Source of the DNA: Pseudomonadota bacterium
GTDB taxonomy: Bacteria; Desulfobacterota; Desulfobacteria; Desulfobacterales; RPRI01
Assembly (NCBI GenBank): GCA_018901125.1
Contig: JAHIFE010000024.1
Location: 1 to 60,380, forward strand
Direction of reading: 5' to 3'
DNA length: 60,380 nt
This document shows, piece by piece, positions 53,950 through 60,380 of the stretch. Under the pieces are notes generated by a model. The model saw nothing but the letters and a program-made list of their open reading frames with translations. It searched no databases and was not told the origin of the DNA. Within the stretch, counting starts at the first letter, position 1. Every line of letters starts with the position of its first letter. The position numbers and the translations under genes were made by a program.

Positions 53950-55171
53950 ATTTCATAGCTGCCGCCATACTGGCGTCCATATGTTCAGGGGTTGTATAAT
54001 AGTCAATAGCACCCAAACCTATCGTACATCTGTTGTTGGGTATTTTTTTGGCTGCATCACATCTTCCTTTTATCTCTTCTTCTATTTTGGATATAGGCCC
54101 GCTAAGCAGTAGTTTGTCTGAAGGAGCATAGCATCCGTACATGTTATTTTTATGCAGAAAATCATTTACAATATTATAATCGTTAATATCCCCCGTACAC
54201 ATAACGCCGTCAAAGCTGTCATCCCCCAAAGCGCCGGCTTTAAGCATTTCATCCAGCCAATCGATTGCTCCATTAAAAGCCCAGGCATGAACGATCGGCT
54301 TTTTCACCGCCGCTTTCACGGCCTTGCCGATTCTGGCGTACTCACCGGCAGCCCACTCTGACCCTTTTACAGGATACATTCCGACATCTGAGCACATGTA
54401 GCTGTAATCTACTTTCCCCAAATTAGTTACTGCTATGCCAAGTTTTATCAACCAGTCAGAAGCTAGGTGCGTCGCCTTTTTGCAGAATTCTTGATTTTTG
54501 CGGAGATTTTTCATAAATTGATTACAACCCATCATATGCATGGCGACAAATCCGTCCGGCCCTTCACAAAAAGACCCTTCAATGGGCATAACATTGCTTA
54601 GTTCATATTTATCAAATATCCGCCTCACTTCCTGGCAAAACCAGAGATATTGAGCAAACATGCCATGTTTTGTTGGATCGGGTGCTTCCAGTCCTTCCAG
54701 ATCTTCAATTGTCCTTATCGGCAGTTCTCCGTCATGTACAGGATTGCCGTTTTCTATGAACATAGAATCACCACCGAACAATTCTTCGCCATAAGAGATT
54801 GGTGCACAAAACATTCTCTCAAACTTGTAGCGAGCTGTGGTCGCCAGATGGGATTTAACCAACAGCTTGGGATAAAAGTAAGCATCGATGGTTTTTATGG
54901 CATTGGCAAACCCATCCAGAGTACGCACGGCATAGGAGGGAAAGTAAAACGTCTCCACAACCAGACGGTCTCTTTCCTTGCCTTCCATCGTTGCCTTGAA
55001 GCGTTCCATCGGCGTCATCTCTTCTTCTGAGATATTTTTGTGAATCTTCTCGCAGTAACGTTCGATCTCTCTTTCCTCTTCAGGGCTCCATGTAAGACAG
55101 ACTTTCAGTTCGTCCAATGATTTCCCATAATACGGTCCAGCACCTTTCATCTTTCCCAATTTAATAGCCAT
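53936..55171 (-). CDS. UROD/MtaA-CmuA-type methyltransferase-like protein
   Basis: A 411-residue protein of the uroporphyrinogen decarboxylase-like superfamily, whose MtaA/CmuA members move methyl groups between corrinoid proteins and thiol or pterin acceptors. N-terminal MTPMERFKATMEGKERDRL and C-terminal TIGLGAIDYYTTPEHMDASM are typical. In the place of the H-x-C zinc ligands of MtaA (after the VH strand) the sequence reads IVHAWAFNG, so the usual zinc site may be altered. Start chosen at ATG 55171 behind AAAGGAGG; a longer frame to 55228 lacks a site. It is followed by a truncated corrinoid gene, and a second corrinoid remnant precedes it. Confidence 0.85.
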   Translation of the reverse strand: MAIKLGKMKGAGPYYGKSLDELKVCLTWSPEEEREIERYCEKIHKNISEEEMTPMERFKATMEGKERDRLVVETFYFPSYAVRTLDGFANAIKTIDAYFYPKLLVKSHLATTARYKFERMFCAPISYGEELFGGDSMFIENGNPVHDGELPIRTIEDLEGLEAPDPTKHGMFAQYLWFCQEVRRIFDKYELSNVMPIEGSFCEGPDGFVAMHMMGCNQFMKNLRKNQEFCKKATHLASDWLIKLGIAVTNLGKVDYSYMCSDVGMYPVKGSEWAAGEYARIGKAVKAAVKKPIVHAWAFNGAIDWLDEMLKAGALGDDSFDGVMCTGDINDYNIVNDFLHKNNMYGCYAPSDKLLLSGPISKIEEEIKGRCDAAKKIPNNRCTIGLGAIDYYTTPEHMDASMAAAMKFAKI

Positions 55172-55242
55172 GTTCTTTTGCCTCCTTTTGATATATATTA
55201 ATATTCTTATGTGGTTTGCACATAGCAATATCCCTCTCTTTA

Positions 55243-55445
55243 TTATCTGTCCTTCAGTCTGGGCATCTCGCCCGACTTTATCTTAACCTTGCGAATAGAG
55301 TTAACAGCGTTGGTTTCTGTCGGGTCCGCTTTATATTCACCTGCCTGCTTATCGGTAAAGGTCCAGCCTCTATGATATAAATTAAATCGTTTTTCTTATA
55401 CCTGCATCCACCATTGCTTTGTTTACAACTCAGCGATATGCTAAA
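55243..55445 (-). pseudogene. Decayed corrinoid-protein gene remnant
   Basis: In shifting frames it reads AYR-stop-VVNKAMVDAGIRK, then WTFTDKQAGEYKADP-like sequence, then NSIRKVKIKSGEMPRLKDR and a stop at 55243. This matches the end of the frame at 53608 (VNKALVDAGVRD, IRKVKMIKSGEMARLKDR) almost word for word, with at least two indels and a stop. It is a dead second copy. Confidence 0.75.
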
Positions 55446-55583
55446 GTTCAGTTAATTCTATATATTTATTATTTTAGTTTACCCCGGATCGTCAAAACTT
55501 ACCGGGATAGCCTCAATATTTTCAAATCTTTCTTCCTCGCCATATCCTTATATTTTATTATTACTGGAGAATTAACTGCTTCC
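55446..55583. other. Non-coding segment, probably decayed sequence
   Basis: Together with the adjacent corrinoid remnant this fills the 354-base gap between live genes. Short frames such as EEERFENIEAIPVSFDDPG on the minus strand look coding-like but stop soon. No regulatory element recognised. Confidence 0.3.
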
Positions 55584-56894
55584 TTATTTAGATAACAGCA
55601 AGAAATTATTCGTGCTAAAAAAGCTGGGGTCCAGTTTTGAAACAGGTATAAATAGGAATGCTTCGGGGTGCGCTAATCGGCTTACACATGTAGCATGATG
55701 AGTTTTTTCGTCAATAAAGAGCATAGCATCAAAATCTCCTGTATTGTTTTTACCGCTCGGGGTCTCGCTGTAGTGCAATAAAGTAGTGACCCATGTCCGG
55801 AAATCACCGGATTTTTCAAATACCTCCTTGTACCATATGGTATAAGTTTCCTGATCAATATAATTTACGTGCAAGCCCCAGTTATAATACGGATCTTTAG
55901 GCATTTGTTCCACAACCCACACTTTTCTTGGAACATAGATAATATTCATAGGTGCCCAGGATGCGCCCTTCCAGTTCGGATCTTCATAGCCTAATTTGAT
56001 ATGTGTGCCGGTATGGGGATATGCCCTGGCCATCCTTCCATCCGGCAACTCCTGTACCGGAATCATATTGGGACTGGTAAAGGGAACAAGTATTGTCGTC
56101 TCGCCAACATATTTCCATTTCATGTTTCTGTCTTTCCCATCCCACATATAATTCGTATCCATCCATGAATCAGAGCCCATATAGGGGTCGGACTTCGATG
56201 TTGCGCCGGTTTGTCGAATTCTGCGGATGGCAGGAACATAGGCATAATTGCTATCTTGCCTTGCGTCCATATAAATGTAGCTCAATGTATTGGTTCCTTT
56301 CACGCTCATCGGCTCCATAACATTCTGAAATTGGTAGTAGAGAACCTCATCGGGATTTTTTATTTCCTGACCTGGCGGACGGCCATTCATATAAAGACGC
56401 TGATCCACGCCTTGAATATAGCGTTCCTCTCTTTTTTTGTCGATCCAACTGATATAGATATGCTCTCTTGAGGCTATAAAACGATATCTCTGGAAATCAA
56501 AGTTATATATGATCTTTTCTCCGGCTTTGGGATCTTTGAGATCAACAGCGGGAAAAGGATAACCGTAAATATTTTCTGGATATTTCCCGGTGCGTTTATC
56601 GATCAAATCGCCCTCAGGAGTTACGTCGAATTTTCCTACATTCTTTGCACTTGCGGCAAGAAAGCTGTCCATATGTTTATATTTGAAGTTTATTTTCCCA
56701 GGTGTAATAACATAATCGCCCCTTTCAACCGCACGGTACATAGCAGGAATTAGAAGATCTTTGTATTGACTACAGTTTGTTTTATCAATCACCTTTGGCA
56801 AATCCCCAGCCTGCACGATACCACTACACAAAAGCAGAATTAACAACGAAAACAGTGACAATCCAAAATGCTTTGAAATTCTCAATTGTTTCAT
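55584..56894 (-). CDS. Exported DUF1329 family protein (2)
   Basis: A 436-residue close paralogue of the protein at 35872, same length, with signal peptide (HFGLSLFSLLILLLCSGIVQA) and the same blocks (GDYVITPGKINFKYKH, IIYNFDFQRYRF, PRKVWVVEQMPKDPYYNWG). Most of the two sequences are the same by eye; differences cluster in the signal peptide and near residues 80-100. GGAAGGAG precedes the ATG. Unlike copy 1 it has no LuxR gene behind it and lacks the TCATGCATGA operators, so it is probably controlled differently. Confidence 0.88.
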   Translation of the reverse strand: MKQLRISKHFGLSLFSLLILLLCSGIVQAGDLPKVIDKTNCSQYKDLLIPAMYRAVERGDYVITPGKINFKYKHMDSFLAASAKNVGKFDVTPEGDLIDKRTGKYPENIYGYPFPAVDLKDPKAGEKIIYNFDFQRYRFIASREHIYISWIDKKREERYIQGVDQRLYMNGRPPGQEIKNPDEVLYYQFQNVMEPMSVKGTNTLSYIYMDARQDSNYAYVPAIRRIRQTGATSKSDPYMGSDSWMDTNYMWDGKDRNMKWKYVGETTILVPFTSPNMIPVQELPDGRMARAYPHTGTHIKLGYEDPNWKGASWAPMNIIYVPRKVWVVEQMPKDPYYNWGLHVNYIDQETYTIWYKEVFEKSGDFRTWVTTLLHYSETPSGKNNTGDFDAMLFIDEKTHHATCVSRLAHPEAFLFIPVSKLDPSFFSTNNFLLLSK

Positions 56895-56988
56895 TTTTTT
56901 CTCCTTCCAGCTTTATCTGTTATTATTTTCTCTCCCAATAAATATAATTAATGATCAATGGTCGCTTTTAAAAACTCATCCATTTAAA

Positions 56989-57010
56989 TTAACGTTGAAA
57001 TTTGCGTTAA
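56989..57010. promoter_or_regulatory. Dyad in the divergent intergenic region
   Basis: TTAACG and CGTTAA form an inverted repeat around a 10-base spacer, between the DUF1329 gene (minus) and the XRE-type regulator gene (plus). It could be a binding site for that regulator. Confidence 0.4.
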
Positions 57011-57020
57011 CTCTTGGCTC

Positions 57021-57049
57021 TTGACAAAAAAACCTCCGCTCAGTAAATT
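57021..57049 (+). promoter_or_regulatory. Sigma70-type promoter candidate
   Basis: TTGACA (57021-57026) and TAAATT (57044-57049) are 17 bases apart, facing the regulator gene at 57203. The rest of the 308-base gap between 56895 and 57202 is AT-rich and holds only this and the dyad. Confidence 0.5.
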
Positions 57050-57202
57050 GATCAATAAAATCTACATGGAGCATATTGCTTGCGATAGATTAAGCCGTTA
57101 ACAAGAATAAATATATGAGCGCTCCAAGTTTTGTTTTTGATGCATGTGCTTGACCAGTTAATGTGTCCTGTTGCTTGATTCTAAAAGGAGTGTAAATAAT
57201 CC

Positions 57203-58858
57203 GTGGTTCCCTTACGAGGAAAAATCATTGCCGATATTTATAATAGTGATACCAAGCTCTATAAATCACTTGGATCTCTAATCCATGACTATCGGCAATG
57301 CTATAAACTGAGCCAGGAAAAAATTTCGGAACTGATCGGAATCAGTATCCGGGAATTAAGGAATTGGGAAACTGATCGTTGTCACGCTCGTATAGAGAAT
57401 CTTCATGATCTTTCCGAAGTCACTGGAATCCCGATGCAGGTATGTGTGGCTCTTAACGCAGATCAGCCAATCTGGTATTCTTTACAGGAAAGGCGTTTTG
57501 CATACTCGTCGATGGAAGCCCAAGCTTATTCCCATGAACTTTACAAATTCAGTGAACAATTGGGCGACAGATTTATTGTAAGAGCTGAAAAAATTTCAAA
57601 AGATAAGCATATTAGTATGATTCTTTCATACCATAGGGAGATTTACCATACGGTAAAACCCCTAAGGAAGGATGTTGTTGAGACGGCAGCTTCGATCCTT
57701 CCTGATTTGAACCATATAATCTTTGACTCATGGGGGCACTATGTGGGTCATGTTATCTTTCTGCCTTTAAGATCGGATGTATATAAGAAACTCAAGATGC
57801 AGAAAAGCTTCGAGAGTTATCTGTCACGCGAAAAAACCAGCGACATTGTTGCTCTAAGTGAAGGTGTTTTTTTAAATTATTCTTCATATGCGGCCAGCAT
57901 AAATGCTTCACACCAGAATATTGTAAGTATTGTGCGATATCTTGCTAAAATAAAACAAAAAGAAAAATATATGGTTGCCGGTTATTCACCTGTGGAAGAA
58001 ACGTGCAAACTCTATAATAAGATCGGTATGAACATGGCAAGAGATTATCAAAGTACGAGCTCTGAAATTAATTGTAAACTGTATGAGATTGAACTGGATG
58101 CCCTTATGAGGCCTAATCAGCCTTTATGGAATTTGTTATGCATGATTGAACAGTATGATAACCAATTGTTTCCAGACAGCCTGATTAAAAAAGTCAAACA
58201 GGACTGGTCTATGCTCCCTGTTACTCAGGAGTCGAATCATAACAGCAACAAGTTTGAAAAATATTCATCAGGAAAACCACAAGTCTATAATTCCTCAAAT
58301 CAAAATATGCCGGTAAGTGTTGGTGATATACCGGTAAGTGTTGATAACATAATAGATGATGGCAAAGATGAATCAAAGTCCCAAATATATAAGTTACAGA
58401 AAGATGCCTGTCAGAATCCTGAATGCACGTTACATAATAAAACGAACAAAGACAATATCATCTCTTACGGGACGTATCGGTCAAAAGCAGGTGTCTTATC
58501 GCGTCGGTTTATTTGCAAAGAATGCGGTAAATCATTTTCACATAGAACAGCAGGTGTTTTTTTTGATCTTTTTGGCCTCCGGTCTCCGGAAGAAAAAATT
58601 CTGATGGCTCTTAAGTATTTGGTCAAGGGCATGCCCTTGCAAAATGTTGCAAAGAACATAGGCATTAAATCACAAACGGTTCAACACTGGTTAAAAGTTA
58701 TTTCCGAACAAAGTGAAAAAATAGACGCCATACTTATAAAGGAATATAATGTATCTCCTGCAAAGTTAGCTGTTTTATGGTCTTTTGTGAAAAAAAACGC
58801 CCTTCGCCAAAGAGCAGCTCTTTATAATAGAAACAACGAGAATGGTTGTAGACGATAA
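57203..58858 (+). CDS. XRE-type helix-turn-helix protein with IS1-like zinc-ribbon C-terminus
   Basis: A 551-residue protein. Residues about 20-85 are an XRE helix-turn-helix (YKLSQEKISELIGISIRELR). The middle (about 120-300) has a GNAT-like feel (HQNIVSIVRYLAKIKQ, AGYSPVEETCKLYNKIGM) but this is not certain. The C-terminus from about 395 has CQNPECTLHNK and FICKECGKSF, a zinc ribbon of the kind in IS1 InsA and similar transposase DNA-binding parts, followed by a helix-turn-helix (MPLQNVAKNIGIKSQTVQHW). No catalytic transposase core follows. GTG 57203 is used, with AAAGGAG 12 bases before it. Probably a regulator built partly from a transposase module. Confidence 0.75.
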   Translation: MVPLRGKIIADIYNSDTKLYKSLGSLIHDYRQCYKLSQEKISELIGISIRELRNWETDRCHARIENLHDLSEVTGIPMQVCVALNADQPIWYSLQERRFAYSSMEAQAYSHELYKFSEQLGDRFIVRAEKISKDKHISMILSYHREIYHTVKPLRKDVVETAASILPDLNHIIFDSWGHYVGHVIFLPLRSDVYKKLKMQKSFESYLSREKTSDIVALSEGVFLNYSSYAASINASHQNIVSIVRYLAKIKQKEKYMVAGYSPVEETCKLYNKIGMNMARDYQSTSSEINCKLYEIELDALMRPNQPLWNLLCMIEQYDNQLFPDSLIKKVKQDWSMLPVTQESNHNSNKFEKYSSGKPQVYNSSNQNMPVSVGDIPVSVDNIIDDGKDESKSQIYKLQKDACQNPECTLHNKTNKDNIISYGTYRSKAGVLSRRFICKECGKSFSHRTAGVFFDLFGLRSPEEKILMALKYLVKGMPLQNVAKNIGIKSQTVQHWLKVISEQSEKIDAILIKEYNVSPAKLAVLWSFVKKNALRQRAALYNRNNENGCRR

Positions 58859-58952
58859 AATGAGCCAGATAGAATAAGCATTGGTAACAGTGAGGTTAAA
58901 AGCAACAAAGTTTTCTATGGTGGAGATGAGAGCGGGGATAAAATCGAATGAC

Positions 58953-58988
58953 AAAAAAAAGGGGCTGCGGTATTTCTTCGCAACCCCT
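58953..58988 (-). terminator. Rho-independent terminator of tRNA-Lys
   Basis: On the minus strand GGGGTTGCG pairs with CGCAGCCCC around a 9-base loop, followed by eight T residues. It begins about 10 bases after the tRNA 3' end. Confidence 0.85.
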
Positions 58989-58997
58989 TGATATATC

Positions 58998-59074
58998 TGG
59001 TGGGCCGTGTTGGAATCGAACCAACAACCTACTGATTAAGAGTCAGGTGCTCTGCCTAGTTGAGCTAACGGCCC
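58998..59074 (-). tRNA. tRNA-Lys (anticodon CTT)
   Basis: Read on the minus strand it is a complete 77-base cloverleaf: acceptor GGGCCGT paired with ACGGCCC, D arm GCTC..GAGC, anticodon arm CTGACTCTTAATCAG with CTT, T arm with GGTTCGATTCC, and an encoded CCA end. Followed by a good terminator. Confidence 0.95.
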
Positions 59075-59198
59075 TTGATGTAAAATATTCCTCAAAACCG
59101 GGTATGCACGTACCAGCTTTGAAATAACTTGTCAATTTTTTTATGCCTGTTTAGGCAAAATGTTGCAACACTTATTTTAATGGCTTGGCAGAAAATGC

Positions 59199-59933
59199 CT
59201 AAATTTTATCTCTGCTTATGCGCTTTCTTTCTTTTTTCCAGTCGATTTCTTTTTTCTTTCTTTGAAGTTTTGTTCTCTTTTTTTCTTCTTCAGCAAGCTC
59301 CATGTTCAGAATATAGCTGCCCGCCATGGATTTTGGGGCAAATTCCTTTTGTTTTTCTGTGTGCCTGGCTTCTTCTTTTTGTTTTGGTAATGGCGGCCCG
59401 GTGAAACAGTCCGCAGGAATCGTATCTGATGTATATAAATCTCCGGTATTGTGAAATATTACTCCTGCCTCAAGAGCTTTTTGTACATTTACAGTAAGAA
59501 CAACAGGTAATGGATTAAAACGCTTTCCTATTCTTTCCGCCATATCTTTTTCGGGTGACAAAACCACCCTGTTGTTGCCAACAGGAAATATTCCTTTTTC
59601 CAGTGTAAAATTATAGGCTTTTTTCCTTACACAGGTATAAAGAAGCTTTGGCGGATTTTCCGAAATAGTTTGTTTCGGCAAATTATCGCGGCATTTTGAG
59701 CGTATTTGGTCATCTTTTATTTCGAGTTGAGACTCCGGGATTAAAGGCAAAAGATTATCTATATGGTGCCGCCTTACAAATTTATACCCATCTTCTTCAT
59801 TTAAAGCCAGGAGCAGAGACTTTATTTTTATATATCCATTTTCATCCAGGACAAGGCCAAACTCGTCCGGTTTGCGCTCAAGTATATATGAGATAAATTT
59901 TGAAATCTGTTTAAGCGATCTCAGTGCATCCAT
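59199..59933 (-). CDS. KptA/Tpt1-like RNA 2'-phosphotransferase
   Basis: A 244-residue protein. The N-terminal winged helix is typical of KptA (SKFISYILERKPDEFGLVLD, NGYIKIKSLL), with RRHH after it. The ADP-ribosyltransferase-like half includes VGNNRVVLSPEKDMAERIGK and VVLTVNVQKALEAGVIFH. Where family members have a Y-H-G-T block, this one reads LLYTCVRKKAY, so a usual NAD-contact residue may be altered. A lysine/glutamate-rich tail of about 40 residues is extra. Start chosen at ATG 59933; a TTG at 59957 is possible. In yeast Tpt1 removes the 2'-phosphate after tRNA splicing; the bacterial role is unclear. Confidence 0.8.
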   Translation of the reverse strand: MDALRSLKQISKFISYILERKPDEFGLVLDENGYIKIKSLLLALNEEDGYKFVRRHHIDNLLPLIPESQLEIKDDQIRSKCRDNLPKQTISENPPKLLYTCVRKKAYNFTLEKGIFPVGNNRVVLSPEKDMAERIGKRFNPLPVVLTVNVQKALEAGVIFHNTGDLYTSDTIPADCFTGPPLPKQKEEARHTEKQKEFAPKSMAGSYILNMELAEEEKKRTKLQRKKKEIDWKKERKRISRDKI

Positions 59934-59957
59934 ATTATCACTTTTCTCCCAAAGCAA

Positions 59958-60380
59958 TTTTGCTAATGAAGTATTGTAGCGTTTTTTACGAGTCCATGTC
60001 CTTTATTTATCAGCCAAAATTAGTTAGACTTATTCTGCTTAAATTTTTATTAATAATCATTTAGTGATGAGAATAGAAAAAATACCTATATCTGTCAACG
60101 GGAATCGGATTTTGATGAAATTTATGTGAGCAGTGATTTATTTATGCAAAAGCAGGAAGATTCATTCAGGAATGAGCGGGTTAAAGCTGCTAAAGACATG
60201 ACTATGTGATTTAAAGGGTAAGGAAAATATATAAATTGATTTGAGCCTCTACAGGAATAACGTTTCGATTGCAGCAATAAAAAAAATTTGTTAATAATAG
60301 TTTACTAAAGTTTCGCAGTTGAGTAATCGAGTTGATTACAAAGTACATTTTCAATAACTTCAAGAATATATAATATATTA
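59958..60380. other. AT-rich segment without recognised genes
   Basis: The last 423 bases have stops in all frames at short intervals. No repeat, RNA gene or regulatory element was recognised. Confidence 0.5.

Noticed and set aside
58859-59100. tRNA-Lys as integration site of a mobile island
   Set aside because: No integrase and no repeat of the tRNA 3' end was seen in the window.

Overview
The window (about 41% GC by eye) looks like chromosome of an anaerobic member of the Desulfobacterota, probably a sulfate-reducer-like Desulfobacterales relative. This rests on the mix of genes: a small tetrahaem c-type cytochrome, Tat-exported fumarate-reductase-like flavoproteins, benzoyl-CoA reductase/2-hydroxyacyl-CoA dehydratase subunits with their ATPases, corrinoid/MtaA-type methyltransferase genes and remnants, and DUF1329 exported proteins. 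The species cannot be named from the sequence.

Layout. 1-1698: a palindromic intergenic repeat, then a ComM/YifB-type AAA ATPase. 1897-27141, all on the + strand: an FHA-GAF-sigma54 activator, a near-perfect sigma54 promoter (3890-3904), and a long gene train. In order the train encodes a membrane VWA-FHA-zinc-finger protein, an acyl-carrier-like protein that has lost its phosphopantetheine serine, two Cys/His-Trp-repeat plus ankyrin proteins, a radical SAM/SPASM enzyme, two Ser/Thr kinases each carrying 14 WD40 repeats, a PP2C phosphatase, an FHA-zinc-ribbon-kinase, a ClpA/ClpC-type unfoldase, ClpP, and an exported ankyrin/Sel1 protein. The last of these is fused in frame, inside a Sel1 repeat, to a truncated class I aminotransferase that overlaps an omega-amidase gene. 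27206-39066, - strand: tetrahaem cytochrome, Tat flavoprotein, biotinyl carrier, a frameshifted ferredoxin-like gene, a four-gene benzoyl-CoA-reductase-like set, a PAS-LuxR regulator coupled to a DUF1329 gene, and a second PAS-LuxR paralogue. 39312-48012, + strand: a CPA1 Na+/H+ antiporter and two tandem paralogous hybrid histidine kinases. 48172-56894, - strand: an Fe-S/Tat-flavoprotein pair, a further flavoprotein, one intact UROD-type methyltransferase-like gene, several decayed methyltransferase/corrinoid pieces, and a second DUF1329 gene. 57203-59957: an XRE-type regulator with an IS1-like zinc-ribbon tail, tRNA-Lys(CTT) with its terminator, and a KptA-like RNA 2'-phosphotransferase.

How the parts may work together (inference). 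The 1897-25290 block reads as one regulated unit. A phosphopeptide-sensing (FHA) enhancer-binding protein would switch on a set containing three kinases, one phosphatase, two further FHA proteins, repeat-rich recognition proteins, a radical SAM modifier and a dedicated Clp protease. It shares pieces with VWA/kinase/PP2C triads and with type VI secretion phospho-control, but no secretion or tellurium genes are present and I do not recognise this combination as a described system. The minus-strand regions look like a catabolic area for aromatic or other hydrophobic compounds that is undergoing duplication and decay, with dispersed palindromic repeats between its genes.
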